From Roseovarius litoreus (GTDB lineage: Bacteria; Pseudomonadota; Alphaproteobacteria; Rhodobacterales; Rhodobacteraceae), in contig NZ_FRCB01000006.1 in the NCBI RefSeq assembly GCF_900142765.1, positions 1 through 64,000 on the forward strand: a stretch of 64,000 nucleotides of DNA, written 5' to 3'. The position numbers were made by a program, and so were the translations under genes. The notes beneath the pieces were generated by a model. It was given only the letters and a program-made list of their open reading frames with translations. It was not told the DNA's origin and did not search any database. This document shows positions 50,884-60,200 of the stretch, in pieces (position 1 is the stretch's first letter; each line of letters starts with the position of its first letter).

Positions 50884-52188
50884 ATGCCCGTTTTTCTGGA
50901 TGCCGACAGCCCGGATTTCGATGCGCGCTTTGCAGCCCTGCTGGGGGCCAAGCGCGAAGAGTCAGCCGATGTGGATGACACGGTGGCCGCGATCATCGCG
51001 GATGTGCGCGCGCGCGGCGACGCGGCTTTGATCGAGTTGACGGCGAAATTCGACCGGTTGGACCTGACACCGGAGACCCTTCGGTTCTCGACCGAAGAAA
51101 TCGATGCGCTGATCGCCGATGTGCCGCGCCATGAGCGCGAGGCGCTGCAGGTGGCGGCGGACCGGATCCGCGCCTATCACGAACGGCAATTGCCGCAGGA
51201 TGCCAGCTGGACCGATGAGGCCGGCGCGACGCTTGGCTGGCGCTGGACGCCGGTGTCGGCGGCGGGGCTTTATGTGCCGGGGGGGCTTGCGTCCTATCCG
51301 TCTTCGGTCCTGATGAACGCGGTTCCCGCCAAGGTGGCGGGCGTCGGGCGGTTGGCCATCACGGTGCCCACGCCCGATGGGCAGGTCAATCCGCTGGTCC
51401 TGCTGGCGGCGCGCATCTCGGGGGTGGACGAGATTTACCGGATCGGCGGCGCGCAGGCGATTGCGGCGCTGGCCTATGGCACCGAGACCATCGCGCCGGT
51501 GGACAAGATCACCGGGCCGGGCAATGCCTATGTGGCGGCGGCCAAGCGGCGGGTGTTCGGGCGTGTGGGCATCGACATGATCGCGGGACCTTCGGAGATT
51601 CTGGTGATCGCGGATCGCGACAACAACCCCGACTGGATCGCGCTGGACCTGCTGAGCCAGGCGGAGCATGACGAAAGCGCGCAGTCGATCCTGATTACCG
51701 ACGATCCGGCGATGGCCAAGGCCGTGGAGGCCGCGATCACGCGCTATCTGCATACGCTGGAACGGCGCGAGATCGCCGGGGCAAGCTGGCGCGACAATGG
51801 CGCGATCATCACCGTGCCTGACATGGAGCGCGCCGCAGAGCTGGCCAACCGCATCGCGCCGGAACACCTGGAATTATGCGTGGCCGATGCCGAAGGTCTG
51901 GCCGACAAGATCCCCCATGCCGGGGCGATTTTCCTTGGCGCATGGACCCCCGAGGCGATCGGCGATTACGTGGGCGGGCCGAACCATGTGCTGCCCACGG
52001 CGCGTTCGGCGCGGTTTTCGTCGGGTCTGAGCGTGATGGATTTCGTGAAGCGGACCACAATGGCCCGCATGACGCCTGCGGCCTTGCGCGCCATCGGTCC
52101 CGCGGCCGAGACGCTGGCCATTTCCGAAAGCCTCGAGGCGCATGGACTGTCGGTCACTGCGCGCCTCAACCATCTGAACGAGCACTGA
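50884..52188 (+). CDS. hisD: Histidinol dehydrogenase
   Basis: 434 residues. GWRWTPVSAAGLYVPGGLA, ITGPGNAYVAAAKR, DMIAGPSEILVIAD, zinc/catalytic QAEHDESAQS and IAPEHLEL. Last two steps of histidine synthesis. AAGGAGACG precedes the ATG. Confidence 0.95.
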   Translation: MPVFLDADSPDFDARFAALLGAKREESADVDDTVAAIIADVRARGDAALIELTAKFDRLDLTPETLRFSTEEIDALIADVPRHEREALQVAADRIRAYHERQLPQDASWTDEAGATLGWRWTPVSAAGLYVPGGLASYPSSVLMNAVPAKVAGVGRLAITVPTPDGQVNPLVLLAARISGVDEIYRIGGAQAIAALAYGTETIAPVDKITGPGNAYVAAAKRRVFGRVGIDMIAGPSEILVIADRDNNPDWIALDLLSQAEHDESAQSILITDDPAMAKAVEAAITRYLHTLERREIAGASWRDNGAIITVPDMERAAELANRIAPEHLELCVADAEGLADKIPHAGAIFLGAWTPEAIGDYVGGPNHVLPTARSARFSSGLSVMDFVKRTTMARMTPAALRAIGPAAETLAISESLEAHGLSVTARLNHLNEH

Positions 52189-52192
52189 GACC

Positions 52193-52672
52193 ATGTCGCG
52201 TATCTGTCATATAGAGTTGGACGACGCCAACCTGCCGCCCCCCACGCCCGAAATCGAACAGGAACGTAAGGTCGCCATGTTCGACCTGATCGAGGAAAAC
52301 TCGTTCGCGCTGCCCAAGCGAGATGACCGGGTGACGCCGGATGGGCCTTACCGGGTTGGTTTGTCGATCCGCGACAAGCGGCTGGTGTTCGACATCCGCA
52401 CCGAGGACGATCAGCCGGCGGCGGAGTTCCATCTGTCGCTCAGCCCGTTCCGGCAGGTGGTCAAGGATTACTGGCAGATCTGCGAAAGCTATTTCGACGC
52501 GGTCAAGAACCTGCCGCCCGCCCAGATCGAGACGATCGACATGGCCCGGCGCGGCATCCACAACGAGGGTGCGCGCATTCTGGAAGAGCGGCTGGACGGC
52601 AAGGCGGATGTGGACACCGATACGGCGCGGCGGCTTTTCACGCTGATTTGCGTCCTGCATTTCGGGGGCTGA
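52193..52672 (+). CDS. UPF0262 family protein
   Basis: 159 residues; RICHIELDD, PPPTPEIEQERKVAMFDLIE and PFRQVVKDYWQICESYFDA mark UPF0262. Alphaproteobacterial family of unknown function, regularly located after hisD. Confidence 0.88.
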   Translation: MSRICHIELDDANLPPPTPEIEQERKVAMFDLIEENSFALPKRDDRVTPDGPYRVGLSIRDKRLVFDIRTEDDQPAAEFHLSLSPFRQVVKDYWQICESYFDAVKNLPPAQIETIDMARRGIHNEGARILEERLDGKADVDTDTARRLFTLICVLHFGG

Positions 52673-52678
52673 GAGAGC

Positions 52679-53140
52679 ATGGCCGAAGAGCTTCCACAAT
52701 CGGTGCTCTTTTGCTGCGACCATAATGCCGTTCGGTCGCCGATGGCCGAAGGCATCATGAAAAAGTTCTATGGGTCAGATACTTACGTCCAGTCCGCCGG
52801 CGTCAAGGGCGATATGGAAATCGACGGTTTCTCGATCGCGGTCTGCAAGGAGATCGGGGTCGAGCTGGCCCGGCACCGCACGCGCAGTTTCGACGAGATG
52901 GAGCAATGGGGCGATGACCTGTCGTCTTTCGATCTGATCGTCGCGCTCAGCCCGGCCAGCCAGCGCAGGGCGCTGGAGCTGACGCGGGTGTTTCATCTGG
53001 ATGTGCTCTATTGGCCGATCATGGACCCGACAGGGCTTGGCGAGACGCGCGAGGCCAAGATGGACGCCTATCGGCAGACCCGCGACCAGATCATCTCTCA
53101 CCTCAAGGACCGGTGGGGCGAACCGAGGGAAATCGAATGA
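52679..53140 (+). CDS. Low-molecular-weight protein tyrosine phosphatase family
   Basis: 153 residues. P-loop CDHNAVRS fits CX5R(S), followed by PMAEG; the late general-acid region is WPIMDPTGLGETREAK. Could be a protein phosphatase or an arsenate reductase-like enzyme. Overlaps the next gene. Confidence 0.85.
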   Translation: MAEELPQSVLFCCDHNAVRSPMAEGIMKKFYGSDTYVQSAGVKGDMEIDGFSIAVCKEIGVELARHRTRSFDEMEQWGDDLSSFDLIVALSPASQRRALELTRVFHLDVLYWPIMDPTGLGETREAKMDAYRQTRDQIISHLKDRWGEPREIE

Positions 53141-53532
53141 ATTCAACAGTCAAAGCCTATTTCGAGGCCTTTGGGCGCGGCGATGTCGAGGGGATGCTGG
53201 CCTGTCTGGACGAGGATGTGGCGCATCATGTCAATGAAGGGCAGGTGCGGCGTGGCAAGGCGGCGTTCCGGGCGTTCTGCGAGCATATGAACCGCTGCTA
53301 TCGCGAGGAGCTGACCGATATGGTCATTTTCGAGGCCGAAGGCGGGACGCGCGCGGCGGCGGAATTCATCGTCAACGGCACCTATCTGCAGACCGATGAG
53401 GGGCTGCCAGAGGCCAGCGGGCAAACCTACCGTTTGCCGGCCGGATCGTTTTTTTCTTTGGAAAACGGGAAGATAACTCGCGTCGTGACCTATTACAACC
53501 TGGCGGACTGGATCCGGCAGGTGGGGGGCTGA
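53137..53532 (+). CDS. NTF2/SnoaL-like protein (ketosteroid isomerase-related)
   Basis: 131 residues. Cone-shaped fold pattern: VKAYFEAFGRGDVEGMLACL, DEDVAHHVNEGQVRRGKAAF, and FFSLENGKITRVVTYYNLADW. Ligand or reaction unknown. ATG overlaps the phosphatase stop. Confidence 0.8.
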   Translation: MNSTVKAYFEAFGRGDVEGMLACLDEDVAHHVNEGQVRRGKAAFRAFCEHMNRCYREELTDMVIFEAEGGTRAAAEFIVNGTYLQTDEGLPEASGQTYRLPAGSFFSLENGKITRVVTYYNLADWIRQVGG

Positions 53533-53533
53533 G

Positions 53534-54118
53534 GTGATCCGCGTCGCGCGGCTGACCGGAGACGATCTGGCGCGGGCGCTGGAGGATGTCGCGAGGCTGA
53601 GGATCGAGGTGTTTCGGGCCTGGCCTTATCTCTATGACGGGGACGCGGCCTATGAGGCGCGGTACCTGCAGACCTACAGGGATAGCGAGGCCGCCATTCT
53701 GGTGGGTGCCTTCGATGGGGACCGGCTGGTGGGGGCGTCGACGGGGACGCCGATGGAGGATCACGCGCAGGATTTCGCGGCGGCCTTTGAGGGGCAAGGT
53801 ATTGATCTGAAAGAGGTTTTCTATTGCGCCGAAAGCGTTCTTCTGCCGGGATATCGCGGGCAGGGGATCGGGCACGCGTTTTTCGACGCGCGCGAGGATC
53901 ATGCGCGTGCGATGGAGCGGCGCTATGCGGCGTTCTGCAGTGTCGTAAGGCCCGCTGATCACCCGCTCAAACCCGAGGAATATCAACCGCTTGACCCGTT
54001 CTGGCGCAAGCGGGGATATGCGCCTCTGGAGGGGGTGGTGGCCCGGTTCGGCTGGAAGGATATCGACCAGCCGGGCGAAACTGAACATGCGCTGCAATTC
54101 TGGTTGCGGGAGCTGTGA
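53534..54118 (+). CDS. GNAT-family N-acetyltransferase
   Basis: 194 residues from a GTG start. Acetyl-CoA loop LLPGYRGQGIGHAFFDAREDHA is the GNAT motif A. Substrate unknown. One base after the NTF2-like gene. Confidence 0.85.
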   Translation: MIRVARLTGDDLARALEDVARLRIEVFRAWPYLYDGDAAYEARYLQTYRDSEAAILVGAFDGDRLVGASTGTPMEDHAQDFAAAFEGQGIDLKEVFYCAESVLLPGYRGQGIGHAFFDAREDHARAMERRYAAFCSVVRPADHPLKPEEYQPLDPFWRKRGYAPLEGVVARFGWKDIDQPGETEHALQFWLREL

Positions 54119-54163
54119 GGGGCGAATCACCCTTAACCTTCTGAAAAATGGCAAAAAACCGCT

Positions 54164-54206
54164 TCGGTATCACGTCGGTATCACGTCGGTATCGCGTCGG
54201 TGCGGG
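54164..54206 (+). repeat. 11-bp tandem repeat (TCGGTATCACG)
   Basis: Three units TCGGTATCACG, TCGGTATCACG, TCGGTATCGCG and a partial fourth, within the 253-base gap before the lpxR-like gene. Nothing else was recognised in this gap. Confidence 0.85.
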
Positions 54207-54371
54207 ATCGGTGCATCGCGCCTGTGAACAGGGCGTGCGTTGCGCCGCCCGCTCAGCCTGCGGCAGAATCGCCACATCCTGTCGATCACCTGCGAAAAAG
54301 GGATCACCGGCGGGGAAATTCCCTGCTAAAAGAAACGCGTCCGGGGGGGCGACAGGTAAAGGGAACTTGGG

Positions 54372-55301
54372 ATGCGCCCCGTCTATGCTTTCTTGACAAT
54401 GTGTCTTCTTTGCGGGGCCATCATGGCGCCGGCTGCGGCGGATGCGAATGGCTACGACCGTTTGGGCCATGGCCGTCTTTTGACCAACGACCTGTTCGGC
54501 GATGGCAATGATCGCTGGCGCACCGGATCGGTGGCGGCGAGCTATGTCTGGAGCCGTGACTGGCAGGGCCGGGCGCCCGAGCGCGCCGGCGACCTTCTGG
54601 AACTGCGCCTGAACGCCGAGATCATCGCGCCCGAGGATCTGCGCCGGCCCGCGGCGGGCGACCGCCCGCTGGCCAATGCGCTGTCCTTCGGCCTGCACAC
54701 GCATTTCAACGCCGGACAGACCGAGGTCGCGCTGGGCGGTGATCTGGTGGTGACCGGATCGCAGACGGGTCTGACGGATATTCAGCGGACGGTTCATAAC
54801 GTGGTCGATGGCACCGATCCATCGTTGCAGGTGCGCCGCGCCCAGATCGGCAACGAGGTCTTTCCAACCGCCGTGGCCGAGATCGGGCGCGAATACCGCA
54901 TGGGCGGGCCGGTGCGCATCCGGCCCTTCATCGAGGGGCGCGTCGGCGCCGAGACCTTGCTGAGAGTGGGCGCCGACATGGTGATCGGGTCGCTGGGCGA
55001 AGGGGGCCTTATGGTGCGCGATCCGGTGTCGGGGCAACGCTATCGCACGATACCGGGCGAGGGGCTGGGCCTGTCGTTCATTCTGGGCGCCGATATCGCG
55101 CATGTGGAGCATAGCGAATTCCTGCCAAAGAGCCGGGGGTATCAGCTGACCGATGCGCGCACGAGGGTCAGGGCCGGGGCGCATTGGCAGGGTGAGGGGG
55201 GCACAGAGCTGTTCTATGGTCTGACCTGGCTGGACAAGGAATTCAAAGCGCAGCGCGAGAACCAATTTGTTGGTTCTGTGCGACTGGGAATAAAATTCTG
55301 A
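54372..55301 (+). CDS. Lipid A deacylase LpxR family protein
   Basis: 309 residues with a signal peptide (about 1-24). Outer-membrane barrel pattern of alternating strands ending in F (VGSVRLGIKF). LpxR motifs: LTNDLFGDGNDRWRTGS (Asn39/Asp40, Thr51/Ser53) and TGLTDIQRTVHNVV with the catalytic-type His. LpxR removes the 3'-acyloxyacyl group of lipid A. Confidence 0.82.
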   Translation: MRPVYAFLTMCLLCGAIMAPAAADANGYDRLGHGRLLTNDLFGDGNDRWRTGSVAASYVWSRDWQGRAPERAGDLLELRLNAEIIAPEDLRRPAAGDRPLANALSFGLHTHFNAGQTEVALGGDLVVTGSQTGLTDIQRTVHNVVDGTDPSLQVRRAQIGNEVFPTAVAEIGREYRMGGPVRIRPFIEGRVGAETLLRVGADMVIGSLGEGGLMVRDPVSGQRYRTIPGEGLGLSFILGADIAHVEHSEFLPKSRGYQLTDARTRVRAGAHWQGEGGTELFYGLTWLDKEFKAQRENQFVGSVRLGIKF

Positions 55302-55389
55302 TTGTTTAGGGGTTTACAGGCTTTGCAGAGTGTGGGCCGTCTGTTATATCTTTAGATAATAAAAAAACTAAAGGCAGGTTATACAGGCA

Positions 55390-56457
55390 ATGAATACGTG
55401 CTTTCGTGGCGCGTTTGTCATCTCCTGGTCGCAGACGGAAGTGGACGGTTTGAACGCCGCTCCCTTACACACGCTTAGCGTCGGGGCCGCATGGTCCTGG
55501 AGCGGTGATGTCGTGAGGGTGGATGGACCGAGCGAAATACTGCGGCTTGAAGGGGCAAACGGAGAGATCGACTGTCGCAAACGGGCTGCGCGGCTGGTGC
55601 GGCGCTTGGTGGGCGCGGTCAAGACCAATACCAGAAATCTGAACGAGGTTACCGTAGACGACCCGCTGATCGATTGCGGCTTCGTGGTGAGTGATGGCGC
55701 GCAGAGTTACACGGTCACGGTGATCGAGATCGGAGGCGGCACGCCGCCCTTGCTGATGTTCGTGGATCGTATCCCGCCCGCGCATACCGAGATGTGGGTG
55801 GTGCATCACACCATGGAGCGGATGGATCATCTGTCGGGTACGGGCCCGGAAACCGGAGGCGTGATCTGTTTCACCCCCGGCACGCGGATCGAGACGCCCG
55901 AGGGGCCGAGGCTGGTGGAAGAGCTGCGCGAAGGCGACATGGTGCAGACCAAGGACGATGGCGCGCAGCCGATCGAATGGGTTGGCTGCCGCCGGATGAG
56001 CGGTGCGCGCCTGTTCGCGATGCCGCATCTGCGCCCGATCCGCATCAGCGCGGGCGCGCTGGGCATCGACCGGCCGCAGAGAGAATTGCTGGTGTCGCCG
56101 GGGCACCGGATGCTGGTCAAGGGCCGGGTGGCGCAGGCGCTGTTCAATACTTCGGAGGTGCTGGTCGCGGCGCGCGATCTGGTCAATAACCGGACGGTGG
56201 TGGTGGATGTCATGGCGCGCGAGGTGACGTATATTCACCTGTTGTTGCCGCGTCATCAGGTCCTGTGGGCCAATGGCGTCGAGACCGAAAGTTTCCATCC
56301 CGCAGGCACGGCCCTGTCCACGTTGAGCGAGAGGGACCGCAAGCGCCTGCTGGAGCGCGAGCCCGATCTGCAAGACCGGCCCGAGAGCTATGGCCGGTTT
56401 GCGCGGCGCTGCCTGAGCACCTCGGAGGCGGCGATCCTGATGCACGAGGCGGCCTGA
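55390..56457 (+). CDS. Hint-domain protein
   Basis: 355 residues. N-terminal 150 residues are unfamiliar beta-rich sequence. The Hint (Hedgehog/intein-like) domain begins at VICFTPGTRIETPEGPRLVEEL, where the Cys is the splice-type nucleophile, and continues through RELLVSPGHRMLV and VTYIHLLLPRHQVLWANGVE to a SFHPAGTAL-type end. Common in Rhodobacteraceae, often several per genome. Upstream region is unusually AT-rich with a CTTTAG/CTAAAG inverted repeat at about 55350. Confidence 0.85.
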   Translation: MNTCFRGAFVISWSQTEVDGLNAAPLHTLSVGAAWSWSGDVVRVDGPSEILRLEGANGEIDCRKRAARLVRRLVGAVKTNTRNLNEVTVDDPLIDCGFVVSDGAQSYTVTVIEIGGGTPPLLMFVDRIPPAHTEMWVVHHTMERMDHLSGTGPETGGVICFTPGTRIETPEGPRLVEELREGDMVQTKDDGAQPIEWVGCRRMSGARLFAMPHLRPIRISAGALGIDRPQRELLVSPGHRMLVKGRVAQALFNTSEVLVAARDLVNNRTVVVDVMAREVTYIHLLLPRHQVLWANGVETESFHPAGTALSTLSERDRKRLLEREPDLQDRPESYGRFARRCLSTSEAAILMHEAA

Positions 56458-56491
56458 ACCGGGCCGCCCCGAGATCAGCTGGCATGGCGGG

Positions 56492-56519
56492 TTGACTCTG
56501 GACCCGACGGGCGTATAAG
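56492..56519 (+). promoter_or_regulatory. Sigma-70-type promoter of rpsD
   Basis: TTGACT (56492-56497) and TATAAG (56514-56519) spaced 16 bases, about 114 bases before rpsD. Confidence 0.6.
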
Positions 56520-56632
56520 CGCGCTTTCATTGGTGTTGGTGGCCCCCGCAAGGGGATGCCTGTCGGCCGCCCGGATCTGATCCGCAACGCAGAGGACAAC
56601 GCCCTTCTGAACCACATAGAAGGAGATCAGCC

Positions 56633-57253
56633 GTGACCAAACGCACGTCTGCCAAGTACAAGATCGACCGCCGCATGGGCGAAAACATCTGGGGTCGCCC
56701 CAAATCGCCCGTCAACCGCCGCGAATACGGCCCCGGCCAGCACGGCCAGCGCCGCAAGGGCAAGATTTCGGATTTCGGCCTGCAGCTGCGCGCCAAGCAG
56801 AAGCTCAAGGGCTATTATGGCGACCTGACCGAAAAGCAGTTCCGCCGCATCTTCCGCGATGCCGAGCGTCAGCGCGGTGACACGGGTGAGCTTCTGGTGG
56901 GTCTGCTGGAGCGTCGTCTGGACGCCGTGGTCTATCGCGCCAAGTTCGTGCCGACCATGTTCGCCGCCCGCCAGTTCGTGAACCATGGCCATGTCCGCGT
57001 GAATGGCCGCAAGGTCAACATCCCTTCCTACCGCGTGCAGGAAGGCGACGTGATCGAGGTGCGCAACCGCTCCAAGCAGCTGGCCGTGCTTCTCGAGGCG
57101 GTGCAGCTGGCCGAGCGTGACGTGCCCGATTATCTCGAGGTGGATCACTCCAAGATGGTTGCGACATTCGTGCGCACCCCCGGTCTGGCCGATGTGCCCT
57201 ATCCGGTGATCATGGAACCGAACCTCGTCATCGAATTCTACGCGCAGAACTAA
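56633..57253 (+). CDS. rpsD: 30S ribosomal protein S4
   Basis: 206 residues. [54 protein letters not shown] and the S4 RNA-binding domain [20 protein letters not shown]. Alphaproteobacterial length. A strong terminator follows. Confidence 0.97.
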   Translation: MTKRTSAKYKIDRRMGENIWGRPKSPVNRREYGPGQHGQRRKGKISDFGLQLRAKQKLKGYYGDLTEKQFRRIFRDAERQRGDTGELLVGLLERRLDAVVYRAKFVPTMFAARQFVNHGHVRVNGRKVNIPSYRVQEGDVIEVRNRSKQLAVLLEAVQLAERDVPDYLEVDHSKMVATFVRTPGLADVPYPVIMEPNLVIEFYAQN

Positions 57254-57276
57254 AGCGTCGCAGATATCTTTCTGAG

Positions 57277-57309
57277 GGCCGCGACGGGGAACCGCCGCGG
57301 CCTTTTTCT
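57277..57309 (+). terminator. Rho-independent terminator of rpsD
   Basis: GGCCGCG (57277-57283) pairs with CGCGGCC (57296-57302), followed by TTTTTCTTT. Confidence 0.85.
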
Positions 57310-57387
57310 TTGCCACGGGATCGGGCTTTTCCGGCTGGTCAAGTCACAGGGGCAAGGCTAGAACACCGAGGGCAAGGAGAACCGATC

Positions 57388-58470
57388 ATGACGAAGATCA
57401 CGCCGCAGCCGGGCATCATGGATATCGAGCTCTACCAGGGGGGCGCAAGCCACGTGGAGGGGCTGACCAATGTGGTCAAGCTGAGTTCGAACGAAAACCC
57501 TTTCGGCCCGAGCGAGGCCGCAAAGGAGGCGTTTCGCAAGGCGGCGTTCGATCTGCATCGCTATCCCTCGACCGATCACGCGTCGCTGCGAGAGGCGATC
57601 GGCCAGGTGCACGGCGTGGACCCCGCGCGGGTGATCTGTGGTGTGGGCAGTGACGAGATCATCGCCTTTCTGTGTCAGGCCTATGCCGGGCCGGGCGATG
57701 AGGTGATCCATACCGAACACGGGTTTGCGCTCTACAAGATCGGGGCGATGGCCAATGGCGCCACCCCCGTCGAGGTGCGCGAGCGTGAGCGGGTGACCGA
57801 TGTGGACGCGATTCTCGCCGCCTGCACCGAGCGGACCCGGCTGGTTTTCGTCGCCAACCCCAACAACCCCACCGGCACGATGATCGGCGAGGGCGAGCTG
57901 ACCCGGCTTGCTGACGGCCTGCCGCCGCAGACCCTGCTGGTGATCGACGGCGCCTATGCCGAATATGTCGAAGGCTATGACGGCGGCGCGGGCCTTGTGG
58001 ACCGGCGCGACAATGTCGTGATGACGCGCACCTTCTCGAAGCTTTACGGTCTGGGCGGTCTGCGGGTCGGCTGGGGCTATGGTCCGGGCCATGTGATCGA
58101 CGTGCTCAACCGTATCCGCGGCCCGTTCAATCTCAGCCAGGCGGCGCTTGTCACCGCCGAGGCCGCGGTGCGCGACACCGCCTGGGCCGAGAAATGCCGC
58201 AACGACAACACCCGCATGCGTGCCTGGCTTGCCGAAGCGCTGGCCGGGCATGGCGTGGCCTCGGATACGTCGATGGCCAATTTCATCCTCGCCCGCTTTC
58301 CAAGCCGCGCCGATGCCGAGGCCTGCGACGAGTATCTGAAATCCGAGGGGCTGATCGTGCGGCGGGTGGCGGGCTACAAGCTGCCCAACTGCCTGCGCAT
58401 CACCGTGGGCGACGAGCCAAGCTGCCGCCGGGTGGCCCATGCGGTGGGGCAGTTCATGGGGGATGAGTGA
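57388..58470 (+). CDS. hisC: Histidinol-phosphate aminotransferase
   Basis: 360-residue PLP enzyme: [54 protein letters not shown] and PLP lysine in [17 protein letters not shown]. Paired with a tyrA-type gene, so it may also act in aromatic amino acid transamination. Overlaps the next gene. Confidence 0.9.
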   Translation: MTKITPQPGIMDIELYQGGASHVEGLTNVVKLSSNENPFGPSEAAKEAFRKAAFDLHRYPSTDHASLREAIGQVHGVDPARVICGVGSDEIIAFLCQAYAGPGDEVIHTEHGFALYKIGAMANGATPVEVRERERVTDVDAILAACTERTRLVFVANPNNPTGTMIGEGELTRLADGLPPQTLLVIDGAYAEYVEGYDGGAGLVDRRDNVVMTRTFSKLYGLGGLRVGWGYGPGHVIDVLNRIRGPFNLSQAALVTAEAAVRDTAWAEKCRNDNTRMRAWLAEALAGHGVASDTSMANFILARFPSRADAEACDEYLKSEGLIVRRVAGYKLPNCLRITVGDEPSCRRVAHAVGQFMGDE

Positions 58471-59387
58471 TGGCGCCGGTCTATGACAGGGTCGCGCTGA
58501 TCGGTCTGGGGCTGATCGCCTCGTCGATGTTCTGGGCGATGAAACGCGGCGGCCTTGCCGGCGAGGTGACGGGCTATGCCCGCTCCTCGGAGACCCGCGC
58601 CACCGCGCGCGAGATCGGGCTGTGCGACCGGGTCTGCGACAGTGCTGCCGAGGCGGTCGAAGGCGCCGATCTGGTGGTGCTCTGCGTGCCGGTGGGCGCC
58701 ATGGGCGCTGTCGCCGCCGAGATCGCCCCGGCGCTCAAGCCCGGGGCCACGGTCAGCGATGTCGGCTCGGTCAAGAAGGCGGTGATCGAGGCGGTGGCGC
58801 CGCATCTGCCGCAAGGCGTGCATTTCGTCCCCGCCCATCCGCTGGCCGGGACCGAACATTCCGGCCCGCGCTCGGGCTTTGCCGAATTGTTCGACAACCG
58901 CTGGTGCCTGATCGTGCCCGATACCGGCAGCGACCCCGACGCGGTGGCCCGCGTCGCCCGGCTTTGGCAGGGGATGGGCGCGCAGACCGACGAGATGGAT
59001 GCCGAGCATCACGATCTGGTGCTGGCCGTCACCAGCCATGCGCCACACCTGATTGCCTATACGATGGTCGGCGTGGCCGATGACCTGCGCCGCGTCACCG
59101 ACAGCGAGGTGATCAAGTATTCCGCCGCGGGTTTCCGTGATTTCACCCGGATCGCGGCCAGCGACCCGACCATGTGGCGCGATGTCTTCCTGAACAACAA
59201 GGAGGCGACGCTGGAAATCCTCGGACGCTTCACCGAAGAGCTGTTTGCGCTGCAACGCGCGATCCGCACCGGTGACGGCGATCACCTCTTCGCGTATTTT
59301 ACCCGCACCCGCGCCATCCGGCGCGGCATCATCGAGGCCGGTCAGGACACCGATGCCCCGGATTTCGGACGAGTAAAAAAGGGGTAA
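58470..59387 (+). CDS. tyrA: Prephenate/arogenate dehydrogenase
   Basis: 305 residues. NAD loop VALIGLGLIASSMFWAMKRGG, LCVPVGAMGAVAAEI, HFVPAHPLAGTEHSGPRSGF (catalytic His) and VTSHAPHLIAYTMV. Tyrosine synthesis. No chorismate mutase domain. Confidence 0.9.
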   Translation: MAPVYDRVALIGLGLIASSMFWAMKRGGLAGEVTGYARSSETRATAREIGLCDRVCDSAAEAVEGADLVVLCVPVGAMGAVAAEIAPALKPGATVSDVGSVKKAVIEAVAPHLPQGVHFVPAHPLAGTEHSGPRSGFAELFDNRWCLIVPDTGSDPDAVARVARLWQGMGAQTDEMDAEHHDLVLAVTSHAPHLIAYTMVGVADDLRRVTDSEVIKYSAAGFRDFTRIAASDPTMWRDVFLNNKEATLEILGRFTEELFALQRAIRTGDGDHLFAYFTRTRAIRRGIIEAGQDTDAPDFGRVKKG

Positions 59388-59391
59388 CCCC

Positions 59392-60027
59392 ATGCGTAAA
59401 GCCTTGTTTTTCCCGCTCATTCTGATGGGCTGCTCTCTGCTGCCCGGTGGTGGTGGCGGCCGCGGCGGTGACGAGCCGGTGACTTCCACGCGCGGATCGG
59501 TCTGCGGCAATCCCGCGATCAAGGGCGAAGTCGTGGGCAGCTATCCCGATACCACGCAGGCAAGTTCAGGCGGCTGCGGGGTCTCGAGTGCGGTGCGCGT
59601 GCGCTCGGTCGGCGGGATCACGCTCAGCCAGGGGTCGATCATGAATTGCCAGACAGCGCGCACCCTCAACGACTGGGTCGCGCGCGACATGACGCCCACG
59701 GTGGGCAATATGGGCGGCGGCGCCACCGGCATCCGGGTGGCTGCGCATTACGCCTGCCGGACGCGCAACCATCAGCCTGGCGGGCGCCTGTCGGAACATG
59801 CCAAGGGCCGCGCCATCGACATCGCTGCGATCCAACTGGCCGATGGATCGGAAATCTCGGTGCTCGAGGATTGGGACAAGGGCCGCAAGGGGCGCGTGCT
59901 GCGCAAGCTGCACCGCTCGGCCTGTGGCCCCTTCGGCACGGTGCTTGGCCCCGAATCCGATCGCCACCACCGCGATCATTTTCATTTCGACACCGCCGAT
60001 CACGGATACGGCCCCTATTGCCGGTGA
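59392..60027 (+). CDS. Extensin-like family lipoprotein
   Basis: 211 residues. N-terminal LILMGCSLLPG is a lipobox (Cys14), followed by Gly-rich linker. Extensin-like C-terminal domain contains GRLSEHAKGRAIDIAA and RHHRDHFHFD, the metal site of M15-like peptidases, so peptidoglycan or protein hydrolysis is plausible. Confidence 0.85.
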   Translation: MRKALFFPLILMGCSLLPGGGGGRGGDEPVTSTRGSVCGNPAIKGEVVGSYPDTTQASSGGCGVSSAVRVRSVGGITLSQGSIMNCQTARTLNDWVARDMTPTVGNMGGGATGIRVAAHYACRTRNHQPGGRLSEHAKGRAIDIAAIQLADGSEISVLEDWDKGRKGRVLRKLHRSACGPFGTVLGPESDRHHRDHFHFDTADHGYGPYCR

Positions 60028-60048
60028 CCTGTCGTAACTCGACCGGTG

Positions 60049-60184
60049 GGATTTGGATACTTAAAGCCAGAAGAAACGCAGTTTTGTTCTTTTGCCTGCA
60101 CCGGCGGCGGCTTCTTCTGGCCCCAAGTATCCCGGGGGCACGTTGAAATCCCCAAGGATTTCAACGTCGGGGGCAGGGCCCCCG
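60049..60184. repeat. Facing copies of the CCAGAAGAA motif with two hairpins
   Basis: GGATACTTAAAGCCAGAAGA (from 60055) faces an inverted copy (TTCTTCTGGCCCCAAGTATC, from 60112). Then CGTTGAAATCC-CCAA-GGATTTCAACG (60141-60166) and GGGGGC-AGG-GCCCCC (60169-60183) hairpins. Lies between convergent genes and probably terminates both. Confidence 0.75.
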
Positions 60185-60200
60185 TCTTTGGGAGGGCGGC

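Noticed and set aside
54221-54232. CCTGTGAACAGG, containing a CTGTTCAC core
   Set aside because: A single palindromic occurrence without the 22-base partner and far from tor genes; probably chance.
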